Source: Branchiostoma floridae
Lineage: Eukaryota > Chordata > Leptocardii > Amphioxiformes > Branchiostomatidae
Assembly (NCBI RefSeq): GCF_000003815.2
Contig: NC_049996.1
Span: forward strand, 13,491,297-13,551,296
Length of the DNA: 60,000 nucleotides
Direction of reading: 5' to 3'
The notes below the pieces were generated by a model. That model saw only the letters and a program-made list of their open reading frames with translations. It was not told the origin of the DNA and made no database searches. Below, in pieces: positions 21,150-31,545 of this stretch; within the stretch, counting starts at the first letter, position 1, and each line of letters begins with the position of its first letter. Both the position numbers and the translations under genes were made by a program.

Positions 21150-21800
21150 ACTGAAAACTGGCACCGACGGGGAATTAGATGGTTCTATGAATCCTAGCGC
21201 TGTTAGTTTATCAATCTGTTGACGGATTTGTTCTTTTGCTTGGGGCGATGTTCGGCGCGGTGGTAGGCGGATAGGGGCGGCATCACCAGTTTCAATTGAG
21301 TGTGTGATGACTTAAGTGGTGGACATGTCGTATGGGGAGCGGGAGATTATGTCTTCATGCTCGACCAAAGGATCTAGAAGTTGGTCTTTGTGGGAAGGGT
21401 TTTGTATATCCGACAGATCAAACAGTGTCTCTAGTTCGGCACGAACAGCGGAGGGAGCGGGATCGGAAGAGATGGGAGGATCGAGCGGAACAGGTGTATG
21501 TGGACATACAGAGACGCCGCGGAAGATTGGGCTGTCGAAAGGATGGTAGAGGCCAATTACCGCACCTGGACGGATCAATACCGGTTCAATGTTTTCATTA
21601 ACTACAAAGACTCGGATTGTGTTTTTGGTGGGAGTATGCGATATGAGCTGCCCGGTCAAGCCAAAACGACTCAAAGAACCCAATGCCGGGTCAACGTGTC
21701 CAGAACCTTGTGAACGATTGTTGTGCTTCCCTACAACTTTGCCTGGTACAAGATGAACCGAACGCCCCGGTACGAGATAGTGTACTAACTAACTTTCAAA
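21150..21800 (-). pseudogene. Ty3/gypsy pol remnant (protease-RT linker to RT start)
   Basis: The minus frame reads LVPGRSVHLVPGKVVG (about 21800), DPALGSLSRFGLTGQLISH, IRVFVVNENIEPVLIRPGAV and IGLYHP, then ELETLFDLSDIQNPSHKDQL and SPYDMSTT-stop-VITHSIETGDAAP, IRLPPRRTSP, QIDKLTALGFIEPSNSPSVP. The 'H.IETGDA.PIR.PPRR' and 'GFIEPS.SP' strings are the standard start of a Ty3/gypsy reverse transcriptase; the preceding part is the usual protease-RT linker. After that the RT core is lost (SCNL then unrelated). There are stops at 21314 and near 21812, and no LTR, integrase or RNase H is seen. A 5'- and 3'-truncated dead copy. Confidence 0.85.
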
Positions 21801-21956
21801 ATCTAAAACCGACTCGTTCTCGAATTACATTCGAGAACGTTATTCGATATTCTACTTTCACCAGGAACACATGATCGGCCACGCGTGGATCACGTGCTCT
21901 CACCACGTAATCCCAAGCGCGGCCGCCCAAGGATGTCGCTGGCTACTTTCTAAGTA

Positions 21957-21984
21957 TATTATATATATATATATATGTATATAC
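21957..21984. repeat. AT dinucleotide microsatellite
   Basis: Short (TA)n run with one G interruption. Confidence 0.8.
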
Positions 21985-23149
21985 TGTTACAGCTCCGCGG
22001 CCGTCACGTCAACCGTCCGGAGAACTTGTCGCGAGCCGGGAGAAAGGTTCTGAGGTGCCGTGTAGCTACAGCGTTTTTGCCACCCATGTCATTAGAGGAT
22101 ACTAGTGCATGTGTCTACAATTATTAATCAATGTATAAAGCTTTACGAAGTCGTCCATCAACACGTTCTGGGACATGCAAAGCCATGTGTTACCGGACCG
22201 CTTGGGCCGATGTGAACATCACCGCAGTCAGCCCCATATTGAAGTCGGATAGTTCATATTACGGGGTATTTATAGTTTAACGCGCCGGTTTAATACAACG
22301 GAATTGTATTTAGACAATATCAAATTTATGTACTACTTACATGAGTTATACTATCAAAATCAGTGTTATCAAGGATTGAGGAACATTAGTTTGAAAAGAA
22401 ATTGCTTCTCACTATATACAAAATATGTACCGCTACTGCCACAAGAAGTAAACCTAAACCAGAGCAGGGGCAAGACTGGCACGATAATCTGAAACATAAC
22501 AATACAACAAACGTTGTACTTAGGTACCGCGGACCAGCCACCCTGCAGCCTTCCTGTGAGCTAGTCGTCCCAGTTCATACCTGCCACTGGAGTACTCACA
22601 GGAAGTTCAATGCAGTGCACCCTCTTTCCACAGAAGGCCTTCCTTAACTGTTTAATTATTAACTTATTATCAGAATATCAGGCAGTCATCAAGAATAGCA
22701 TCAATGATAATTCTAAAGCCAACAAAGCAAGTTTCAGAGAAAAAAAGATTAGGAAAAAGTATTTCAAAATGGTGTATTGGTAGAGTCAAGTTTAGGTCAC
22801 CGAGATGACTTTAGTTAAATGTCGCATTACATGTAGATGTAAACTATCTTAAGTATTTAAGTAAGTCTTAAATTGCTCTGTCATACATGAAACTTTGAAC
22901 ATCTTTTAACTTATCAATATACATATCTATAAGAAATTTGATGCTACTGCATAAAAAATTGTTTCGCTTTATTGAGAACATTTTAAAACATTTATGTGAT
23001 TCTTTCAATGCTAGAACATGACATAGACAAAACAAATGGTATAATAAATAATGTTTGTTGCCACCAAATGCCATGAATAAGTATGGATACAAAAACTGCA
23101 AGATATGAACAGCAGGTATAACACATTCTGAACAAAACAAAACGTTTTT
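21985..23149. other. No gene seen
   Basis: AT-rich; no domain. The long minus frame entering at 23242 has support only for its first 33 codons (next entry). Confidence 0.4.
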
Positions 23150-23245
23150 CAAATTACATCCTGAAAGAAGCTTGGCTTCAGAACACATCCCATTCTCACC
23201 GCCCCTTATGGCCAATGGTGGATTCGGGTACTTCTTCCGCACATT
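23150..23245 (-). pseudogene. Exon-like segment, copy 2 (with 14212-14320)
   Basis: Behind a consensus acceptor (tttttcag at 23246) the frame reads NVRKKYPNPPLAIRGGEN then GMCSEAKLLSGCNLKN. The same segment, frameshifted, occurs at 14320-14212. It lies downstream of the unit-3 transposase exons on the same strand, so it is probably a later exon of that decayed gene. The remainder of the frame to 22868 is rich in Phe and Leu and looks non-coding. Confidence 0.5.
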
Positions 23246-23299
23246 CTGAAAAATAAAGTGAAATACTACTCAAGGCAGACAAACTCCATCAAATACAGT

Positions 23300-23760
23300 G
23301 TACTACATTTGTCCTGCAGTTCAGAAAACCAGGTTTCCCCCTCCTCTTTCTGTTTCCCTCTGGTGATTTGTTCTTATCTCACAGGGGATTTTCTTTGTTG
23401 CTGTTGAGGAAAATTAGTTATAATTGAGATTCTACCCCTCTGAAGCCACACTGAATCAATTTTATGGACAAAATATTCTGCATAAGTTCAAATCTAATGT
23501 TGATAAACAACTTTATTGAAATTCGACAAAAGTACAGCGAATGTGTATCAAACAGATAACTCCTATCTAATGCTGCAAAAAAAAATCTTGTTCAAAATAG
23601 AAGTAATGACAATGTTCAATATATTTGAATACCATGCCAAGTATCGTTAGGGTTTTTCGATCCCTTGTCATGATACAATTTGTTTATACAAGTTGCCGTA
23701 AGCTCCTTCTACCACCTGCAGTCTTAACATGGGGGAAATGTTAAATAAAGAAACTTAATT
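23300..23760 (-). pseudogene. Multi-exon transposase-like unit, copy 3 (most decayed)
   Basis: Two exon-like blocks match units at 26318-27390 and 28011-28870. The first (23730-23640), behind ctgcag, reads VVEGAYGNLYKQIVS with stops; intact counterparts read VEGAHDNLAVINKLYKE. The second (about 23360-23310) reads EEGETWFSELQDKC against HGKTWFPELQDKC. The intronic DNA between them also aligns (for example tttgttgctgttgagg against tttgttgctgttaggaaa). Older divergence than the other two copies. Confidence 0.55.
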
Positions 23761-23999
23761 CTGTTGCTGCAATAAAATACAACTTATGGTAATTTCAAGG
23801 CATCTCAATTGGCTGGGGCATCCTAAAAGCAGACATTTCTTTGTGGTGTAAATGAAACCTATCAAGCTACCTTTTCCTTCTGTGGCGTCTATAATCGCCA
23901 ACGTCTCCTTCACCTCCCTTTCATGGGCCACACATTATTGCTCCCGTGAGATATTGCAGATAACAGTAACCTTTGAATGACTTTCAGAACAAAATGATA

Positions 24000-24095
24000 A
24001 GAAATTACCTGCCTTAGAAGAGTTGACTGGAGATACATTTAATATGTAAACCTTAGAATCTGGCGGAATGTCTGATCTTTATCACGTAAGTAGGG
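24000..24095 (-). repeat. Second copy of the VSP-containing segment
   Basis: Reads SDIPPDSKVYILNVSPVN then SSKAGNF. The DNA is about nine-tenths identical to 20527-20445 over roughly 80 bases and then diverges on both sides. It sits upstream of the unit-3 exons on the same strand. Confidence 0.6.
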
Positions 24096-24801
24096 GTTGT
24101 GTACAACATAAGACAAGGTTGACAACAGTTCCATCAATTTTTTCTGCTTCGTGTTCGCCGAGTTCAGCTATGGTTTCGTTATGATCAGACGGAGACACTT
24201 CATAAATTTGATTTCTGCCAATTTTTGAAGGTACATTATTGTTTCCATAAGCTGAGGGTAGGTACATGGGTCACTCCGGGAGGTTGTTTTGTACAGCTGT
24301 AAATCTTTAGGCGCCAATGTTTATATCGTGTCAAATACCTTGACTGCCCAAAGCTTATAAGCTAATTGAGACCACGTAATAATGATTCATAATGATCAGT
24401 ACCTTGAAAATAAAGCATACCATGGCTACACCCATCATCTGACAAGTTATTGTGTTCTCTCACGGTTCCTGCTTGAGAATATTTTATCCATTTCACCCTT
24501 TACTTTTACTACAATGAGTATACACAAAGACATGTCTTCTGAGCATTGAAGCCATGCAGTAGAACAGATCTCAGATCAGTTGCCCAAGTGCCGTCAAGAC
24601 TAATTTGAGATGATACTAAATAGTCAGAGATGAGCAGTTTTTTTTCTGAAAGATAAAGTCTGAAGAGGTCACGAGGTAATGTCTGCATGTATGCCACTGT
24701 AAGCTCTAACGCTCTGATGTATTACCCCCTTCCCATTTCACGCAACTAAAAATGACAAAGACTAAGTATGAGATTGCTTTCAAAAGAACAATCCAACAAT
24801 A
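24096..24801. other. No gene seen
   Basis: No domain. Short minus frames at 24267-24082 and 24697-24509 have no support. Confidence 0.35.
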
Positions 24802-24943
24802 CTAATTGGCGAGGCGTTGATATTTTGTCCCGATTTTGCTGTTTTTCTCCTTCACCCTCCTGTATACTGCTTTAAGGTCACGAAGCTTGACTTGAATTTG
24901 TTTTGCCGATCTTTCGTTCCTTGTTTCTCTAGTGTATTTTGCT
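24802..24943 (-). pseudogene. Myb/SANT-like DNA-binding domain fragment
   Basis: The frame reads FEAKYTRETRNERSAKQIQV, KLRDLKAVYRRVKEKNSK, IGTKYQRLAN and a TAG. The 'RSAKQ...K+++LK..YR+VK+.N..+G' string is the last helix region of the trihelix/Myb-SANT-like domain that accompanies many Harbinger-type and other transposons and also occurs in host transcription factors. Only about 45 codons are present and the tryptophans of the first helices are missing, so it is a fragment. No partner transposase lies next to it; the nearest Harbinger remnant is 19 kb away. Confidence 0.55.
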
Positions 24944-26317
24944 TCAAACGGCGATGAATGCCTTCCACATCATTGTTCTTACTGGTTGCATAAAGATTCA
25001 CCACATTCCATGCTGTTACCCGTGCAGGTCATTTAGAGAAATAGATAGAAATCGCCGATGCATCCGAAAAGAACTGACCTTATCTACAATGGGGCTCCCA
25101 AATATATATTTAATAAAAAAACGAGATGCTGTCACAGTCGCAGAATCGAAAATTGTAGTTTTCAAAAGGATTTTTCATATGATGTACAGTGACAGAAAAC
25201 TGTTAAGAAAATCCACTGCTCACTTGGCTGTTAGCATTTTACTCCTTCCTCTGGTCTCTTTTCTTTATCTATTCACGTATTTTTTCTCGTTTTAGAAGAA
25301 CTGTTTGCAGAACATGTGTGTTTGTTGCATTTAGGGTGCTATATCTCCAGAATGTTGCGTGCGATACGATGATGTCCACCGAGACCGGGATTGTTCTAGT
25401 AGACATCATCCCTTGGTGCTCCTTCTAAGCCACCGGTACACTGATGTTCACGGACATCTGGGACCTGCACAAATCCCTCAAACGCTGGTAGAAAACATTA
25501 AACTAATTCCTTGAATCTGTCACTGCAGGAGCTTTAAAAGTGGGACTTGACTTATTGTTAGAAAAGCCACTCAGTGGCCACTGTTTTTGAAAATAATCTT
25601 AATAATAATAATCTGAAGTATCATTCTTTTGAAATCAAAACATCTCGCTTAGATCATAAACTTAAATTACTCAAGTCCTAACCCTATTCAGACCGACCAG
25701 GACAGCTTTTAAGGCCCGCCCTTCTAACTTTTGTAATTTTTAACGAATTTTCATATGACCGCCAATAGAATGATATAGACGTAATTTTGAAACGATAAGA
25801 TTTGACGCTTTTACTTTTGATGAAGTTGTGTAGACTTCGGTGTTTTTTGCTGCACCGACCTCTATGTCTCCTCCTCCTTGTATATAGAATGCAGGTGGTC
25901 CCAGACCAGGCAGTTCTCAAGCGCCTCGATTTCCCCTGTAATTTCCTCTACCTGGTCAGCCATGCCCCTTGTCCCCTCCACTCCCTCGACGTAAGTAACC
26001 AGACCTTGCATTTGGTGGTTGTCTAAAATTTCTGACCGTTTCACCTTATCTTGAAACACATCATACTAGGTATGTCGCAATGATGTTGTCAAGGTCCTTA
26101 ATTCCCTTCTTTAACAAAGCGAATAACTTGTGGAAGATTCCGGGCTTAGGTGTAAACAGGGTATGCACACATATGTATTAACAACAGCACAGACGGGGAC
26201 TGTGACTTGGTGAGTGACATCAATCCTACTTTTGTTAAATTTGAATTGCTCATGCTGGACTACTGATCGTACAGGGTGGCTTGCGTCCTTCTGTGCTACA
26301 GTGAGTATTGCACCATT
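24944..26317. other. No supportable gene
   Basis: A plus frame at 24939-25295 ends in a Phe/Leu-rich run and looks accidental. A minus frame at 26059-25862 (VKRSEILDNHQMQGLVTYVE, EEITGEIEALENCLVWDHLH) is acidic and protein-like and might be an exon of the unit that follows upstream, but no family is recognised. Confidence 0.3.
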
Positions 26318-27390
26318 TTACCCATGTAGATGACTGTCGAACAAGATGATCTGTTGTGCAATGGAGATCACTGACTCAGTGTTGCCACTCTGTGTATACA
26401 GTAGGACCTGCCCATCCTGAAGCGTAGCAATGTGGTTCCTCAGCCATCTCGCCATATAGTGATTGACCATGTTGAGAATACTTGATCTGATTTTGTCAGC
26501 ACTGCCCTCACAGATGATCATGTTTCAGCATGATAACTTTAGGAATTAGATGAAAACACTGTTATTGGAGAAAAGCATGGCAGTCAGCTAGGAAAGTAAT
26601 GACAACATATAATACCTGTACATCTTGTTTACCAACTAAACGTAGTCAACCGAAATTTGCCAACATACATTTGTCCTGCAGTTCCGGAAACCATGTCTTC
26701 CCGTGATCGAGTCGGGCACCAGTGGGGTTTTTTCCTAACGTTTTTTTGCAACTTTGTTTGTTGCTGTTAGGAAAAAAATAGATAGCATTGAGAATTTGTT
26801 CCTGTAAGCTGAAAAGACAACATAACTTTAAAAAAATCAGGAATGACAGTTTAAACTACTTCACATACCATGCCTAGTGTCATTTGAGTGCGCCATCCCC
26901 TTCTCTTTGTACAGTTTGTTGATTACTGCAAGATTATCATGTGCACCTTCCACCACGTTAATATCTTACGCATAAACAATGTATGTAGTATCATGAATAA
27001 TTCTTAGTGGGTAATTGGTAATAAGCAAAAAAAATTTCATAACATTGATACAGGTCCCGCAATTGCTCCAGAAAATCAGCGTTCCCAGTCCTGGTGCTGC
27101 CCTTTACCACAAAGGCTCCAGCAAAATGTACCTTTGTGCTAAACCCGTCCACAATGGAATTTGAGTAGAGGGCAAACATCTGGAATTTCTCAACAGCATC
27201 TGCAGGTGGGCCTGCCTTTATTCACCATTTTCACTTCTATAGCGATTGACTTAGCTGGATCACGCCCCTCCAAACGTCTCTTTTCATAGAAGCGCCCGCG
27301 CTTGGACACATCAGCCTTGATTTTGTTCACGGCTGTCGACCGTTGCTAGGACAGACATCGTCTGATTGTGATGTGCGTGCTTTATGACAT
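26318..27390 (-). pseudogene. Multi-exon transposase-like unit, copy 1
   Basis: Blocks in coding order on the minus strand: (a) 27345-27210, NKIKADVSKRGRFYEKRRLE, GRDPAKSIAIEVKMV, with a shift into MFALYSNSIVDGFSTKVHFA, GAFVVKGSTRTGNADFLEQL, RDLYQC (to about 27050); (b) 26965-26880, VEGAHDNLAVINKLYKEKGM, then SNDTRH, ending at a donor (CATG|gtatgt); (c) about 26705-26660, HGKTWFPELQDKC; (d) 26521-26400, SADKIRSSILNMVNHYMARW. The succession 'EGA..N...+..LY.EKG......D..H', 'K.W.PEL.DK' and 'G..DK+R...LN+..HY' is one I recall from multi-copy cnidarian and amphioxus DDE transposases. Frameshifts make it a pseudogene. Repeated 1.5 kb away at 28011-28870. Confidence 0.55.
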
Positions 27391-28010
27391 AGTTACCAAG
27401 TAGGTAGACGGACGTCTATAAAAAGAAGACTTCATAAATGGCACAAGATACCAAGCCTTTGTAAAATCGTTTTATTGTGATACTCATGTGGTACAAATTA
27501 ACTATCATGTATAACGGCCAACCTGGAAGCGGTTCTTTTACGCTGTACTACGTTCGATAGTGTAAGAGTTTGGTGCACTACTGGTATATATCATGGAACA
27601 GGTTAAAAATTAAAAAATTAGAAGAGTATCCTAGCTTATCAAAACCGACATTTGTTACATTTGTGGAGATATACGTATTGTATATACCAGCCAAAGTTTG
27701 TAGTTGACAAAAATAACGAAATCTTCTTGACCCAAGGGTCTTTACTTGACAATCTGACTTTCGTTTCTTTCGAGAAGAAAGTTCGGTAAGCTGCTCTCAC
27801 ACATCCTGCAATGAAACATGCCACATCGTCGCAAAAGATTTTTTTACACGCAAGCAATAAGTCAAGTAAGCCAACACGTCAGGAAACCAAACATAAGGTA
27901 AATTCATTTAAGGTTAAAGGCTAGATCAACAAGTTTGCTTATGATGCTCACATCAAAAAAACATAGACAGACATATTCATTACCTGTTGAGAAACTTACA
28001 GAACCTCACC
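27391..28010. other. Spacer between the two close units
   Basis: Sequence not duplicated in the flanking units; no gene recognised. Confidence 0.4.
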
Positions 28011-28870
28011 ATATAACGGTTGACCATGTTGAGAATACTTGATCTGATTTTGTAAGCAATGCCCTCACAGATTTTCATAGTATGGTAGTTAGCAAGGAAA
28101 GTAATAACAACAGATGTTACTAGTACATTTTGCCAACTAAGGGCAGTCAATCAAAATTTGCCAACAAACAAATATTACATTTATCTTGCAGTTCCGGAAA
28201 CCATGTCTTCCCGTGATCGCGTCGGGCACCATTGGTTATTTTCCCAACGTTTTTTTTATTTTTTTATTTCTACTCTCTTTGTTGCTGTTAGGAAAAAAAA
28301 GATAGCATTGAGAATGTGTTCCTGTAAGCTGAAAAGACAACATAACAATGTCAGTTTAAACTACTTCACGTACCATGCCTAATGCATTCTCTTTGTACAG
28401 TTTGTTGATTACTTCAAGATTATCATGTGCACCTTCCACCACTTTTAGACCTAACAAATCAAAAATGTATGTAGTATCATATATAAATATTAGTGGGTAA
28501 TAAAGTAATAAGCAAAAAAAAAGTGTCATGACATTGATACAGGTCCCGCAATTGCTTCAGGAAATGAGCGTTCCCAGTCCTGGTGCTGCCCTTCACCACA
28601 AAGGCTCCAGCAAAATGTACCTTTGTGCTAAACCCGTCCACAATGGAATTTGAGTAGAGGGCAAACATATGGAATTTTCTCAACAGCATCTGCAGCTGGG
28701 CCTGCCATCAGTCACCATTTTCACTTCTATAGCGATTGACTTGGCTGGATCACGCCCCTCCAAACGTCTCTTTTCATAGAAGCGCCCGCGCTTGGACGTA
28801 TCAGCCTTGATTTTGTTCTCGGCTGTCGACCGTTGCTAGGACAGAGATCGTCTGATAGTGACGTGTTTGT
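28011..28870 (-). pseudogene. Multi-exon transposase-like unit, copy 2
   Basis: Same order and spacing as 26318-27390: (a) 28840-28720 and 28715-28535, with QLQMLLRKFHMFALYSNSIV, DGFSTKVHFAGAFVVKGST, TGNAHFLKQLRDLYQC here in one continuous frame; (b) 28447-28386, VEGAHDNLEVINKLYKEN, shortened by a deletion before the donor (CATG|gtacgt); (c) about 28215-28170, HGKTWFPELQDK; (d) only a trace at 28085-28015. Introns align as well as exons, so the copies arose by DNA duplication, not retroposition. Exon a is better preserved here than in copy 1, exons b and d better in copy 1. Confidence 0.55.
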
Positions 28871-29143
28871 GGACGCCCAGTCCTGGTGGTCCCGGTTCGG
28901 CATTCCTGCTGTCGATGACAGCACCCAAAGTAAAATAACCGTCTTTTTTTTCTAATTCAATCTAGCTGTGTCATCGGGACCCAAGAAAACACTTAACCAG
29001 ACGAGTCATTTTATTTTTTTATTTTGAATGATTCAGCTTGGAATGACTGAACTCTGCACCCCTCTGAGGGGAGGGGGTGCATGGGGTTTGGGGGAACAAA
29101 CTAATTGAAAAAGAACTTGAAAGTATTCCCCAATATGGAAAAA
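28871..29143. other. No gene seen
   Basis: Contains a GC-rich run (ctgaggggagggggtgcatg at 29062) but no gene. Confidence 0.4.
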
Positions 29144-29573
29144 TAGATTTTACGAAGGAAAAGACGCGGAGATGCCCATTTTCCCGCGACAAGTCCAATC
29201 GGTGCTGGGGTCGACGATTCTCTGACTTTTGGCTTAGATTAAAAATCGCCAAAATTCTTTATTGTTAACCCTCGCTGTACGCGTTGAATTTGGTGCATTT
29301 TTCGTAGCCGTCAGGTCGTTGACCTCTCAGACGTTTCGAACATGTGGAACGTGTGAGTTCCATATCTCCCGTCCTGGGTTCGACAAGCACCCGGGTCCTT
29401 GGAACATAGCTCTAACATACCTTTTGACTCTTTAACTCCGAGCTCGACAATCATCTAAGGTCATCATTGGCTGTCCTAATGGACGTCATTCCCAACACTA
29501 ACCAGACTGGGTCACGGTGCTAATATTCCAGATCATTATGGGCATCTCCGCGTCTTTTCCTTCGTAAGATCTA
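29144..29573. mobile_element. Inverted-repeat unit, 36-bp arms with one mismatch
   Basis: Arms 29144-29179 and 29538-29573 are reverse complements at 35 of 36 positions; the shared core is CGAAGGAAAAGACGCGGAGA. They enclose 358 bp. The outer flanks do not show an obvious target duplication. It could be a short MITE, a foldback, or two convergent copies of a longer repeat. The arm has a low chance of arising accidentally. Confidence 0.65.
29303..29398 (+). repeat. tRNA-like segment, possible SINE head
   Basis: Lies between the two 36-bp arms. GTAGCCGTCAGGTCGTTGAC resembles a class II (Ser/Leu-like) A-box region, and 71 bases later GGGTTCGACAAGC matches a B box (GGTTCRANNC). The body cannot fold into a clean cloverleaf by eye, so it is not a functional tRNA gene. 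Confidence 0.35.
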
Positions 29574-30254
29574 GAAACCCCAAGTGTCGGCGAATTCATG
29601 TTGTCACTGAAAACTTACCATGGCAGACAAAGGTGAGTTTTTGCAACCACTTGGTAAATAATATCATGGGTAGGAAACTGGAAATGTACATGTACGAAGA
29701 ATTCAAGGTGCTGAAATCTGATCTTCTGTAAACAGGAGATTGGGCAAACACATTATCTTTGAACAGATTCGTCGAGTTGGATGAAATGGTTAGGTTAACA
29801 AGAAAACTTTGAGTTCGATGTAGGTAAATATGGTGCAGATATAGGCATAAACTTTGCAACGCCTGGTACACAGTGGAGTTCTGTTCCCTCCACCTCCGAG
29901 TTATAGCGCCAAATGAGGTATTTAATGTATTTGGAGGGGATAGCTCTGCCGGAAGAGCAGCGAGAGGATACGTCAGTTCCCTCCACGCTTTCTTCCCTCC
30001 TTAACCCACCAAGGGTTGGATATTAAAACCTTTAAGCTTTATAGATAGTTTGTACAAATTGTTCTTTGACTTTATTACTATACTGGACTACATGTATATG
30101 ACCTTCTCTCCAGGCAGAGGTTGGTGGGAAAAATCGTGACCTTTTTCTTTCATAATTTTTTTTTCGACCGGCCTTAAAAAAAAATGTTTATTTATCTATT
30201 GCTTGATCTTATAGGGTGGTCCCTTCGGTCTAGCCGACTGAATTCTAAGAGAGC
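29574..30254. other. No gene; weak second tRNA-like head
   Basis: At 29936 GGGGATAGCTCTGCCGGAAG followed by agcagcgag looks like a tRNA 5' half (A box), but the B box (aagggttggatatt, 30009) is poor. No coding signal. Confidence 0.3.
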
Positions 30255-30345
30255 CCTGTATGCAGTGGAAGCCGCTTAATTGCACACCTGATTTGCCAGC
30301 CAATTCCGTGCAATTATCCGGCGTGTGCGATAATGCGGAGTTGGT
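30255..30345. mobile_element. Terminal repeat of a pogo/Tigger-type element
   Basis: CAGTGGAAGCCGCTTAATTG at 30259, followed by cacacctg, and then the partly complementary 'ccgtgcaattatccggcgtgtgcgataatgcgg', is the layout of pogo/Tigger ends (CAGT..AA.C.CG.TTAAT). Only one end is visible in the vicinity, so the element is truncated or solo. Confidence 0.45.
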
Positions 30346-31136
30346 CAATTGGACCGCACCACCTCGGGTGGAGGGTCCGAGATGTGGTATGGGGGGTAGT
30401 ATAATACAAATTTGACATTCGTTGACACAAAGAAAGCAGACACAAATAATGAACATGTAGTTATTAACTTTATTCATAAATGTTAACAGGGAACTGGTGT
30501 TTTTTTAGACTCAAGGAACGATGCGGATTGGAGTTCTTAACCGCTAGACTAACAGTACTTGCGCATTTATATCTCTACCATACAGACTACATTCTATTAA
30601 ACCGCAAACTTTGCATATATAAAGTGCGATTCTTACAAGTAATACAGTATACGATTACAATTCAATGAAGATGTTTAAATCAGTGGCTCAAGGCATCTCC
30701 CTTGTAAAACGACCATGTTATCTGTACTTGACAAGGAATTAAACTTGATACTGTGCACATACGCTTCCTCGAATTTTGTGTATGCACCCAGCGTTATGTA
30801 TGACTTGCACTGTTTATTTCCTTTCCCCAGAAAGTATTCTGTTACCAGACCATCATTTATTGGAGGCATTAAGGAAATATCATTTGTCCAACCTGTTTCT
30901 AGGCGAGACACATACATTGGATGTAACTGCGACACTGTTTCTTTCTCTGCCTTAGCCAAGGCTAGTTGACTTGATTCTGGTACATATAGGAACAGACAAG
31001 GTTCTTTGCCTAGTGTATTGAGGTTTTTGAGGGCAAGGGCACTCAAGGAAGTGTCCAATCTCTGTTTCTATCAGTTGTGTTTTGGACAGAGTCTTGATAG
31101 TTTTATATGATGTAGGAGTGGCTGAAGTACACACAG
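30346..31136. other. No gene seen
   Basis: Two opposing frames of about 84 and 127 codons overlap between 30675 and 31058. Neither shows a domain. The minus one (SALALKNLNTLGKEPCLFLY) is the more protein-like. Confidence 0.3.
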
Positions 31137-31545
31137 ATGGGTTAAAGATGGAGTTAGTTGGTTTGAAGATGGAGGTTGAAGTAGATGACTTGAAGATGGC
31201 GGTGGAAGCAGTGAAGATCGGGATGGAAGTATTTGGCTTGAAGATTGGGATGGCAGTACAATTAGGTTGTTTGAAGATGAGGTGGAAGTTGGCTGTTTGA
31301 AGATGAGGTGGAAGTTGGAGGTTTGAAGATGGGGGTGGAAGTTGGCGGTTTGAAGATGGGGATGGAAGTTGGCGGTTTGAAGACGGGGTGGAAGTTGGCG
31401 GTTTGAAGACGGGGTGGAAATTGGTGGATTGAATCTGGTGGTGGAAGTTGGTGGATTGCAGACGGGGATGGAAGTTGGTGGATTGAGGATAGGGTTGGAA
31501 TCTGGTGGTGTCAATGTGGACGTAGCGGTAATTGACTTGAAAAGT
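31137..31545. repeat. Minisatellite with 26-27 bp period
   Basis: About fifteen degenerate tandem units of the type GTTTGAAGATGGGGGTGGAA plus 6-7 bases; the best-preserved starts are at 31269, 31295, 31321, 31348, 31375, 31401 and 31427 (periods 26, 26, 27, 27, 26, 26). Where the period is 27 the plus strand encodes a nine-residue repeat (VGLKMEVEV-like: LKME, GGLQTGMEV, GGLRIGLES). The 26-base units break that frame. A 167-codon minus frame (31574-31071) over the array is a by-product. Confidence 0.85.

Noticed and set aside
22868-23149. C-terminal three-quarters of the minus frame starting at 23242
   Set aside because: Only the first 33 codons recur elsewhere; the rest is AT-driven Phe/Leu/Lys sequence.
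24939-25295. 118-codon plus-strand frame
   Set aside because: Ends in a hydrophobic run of Phe/Leu and overlaps a supported Myb/SANT fragment on the other strand at its start; no family.
29932-30035. Possible tRNA gene or SINE
   Set aside because: A-box-like part only; B box is poor and no cloverleaf can be drawn.
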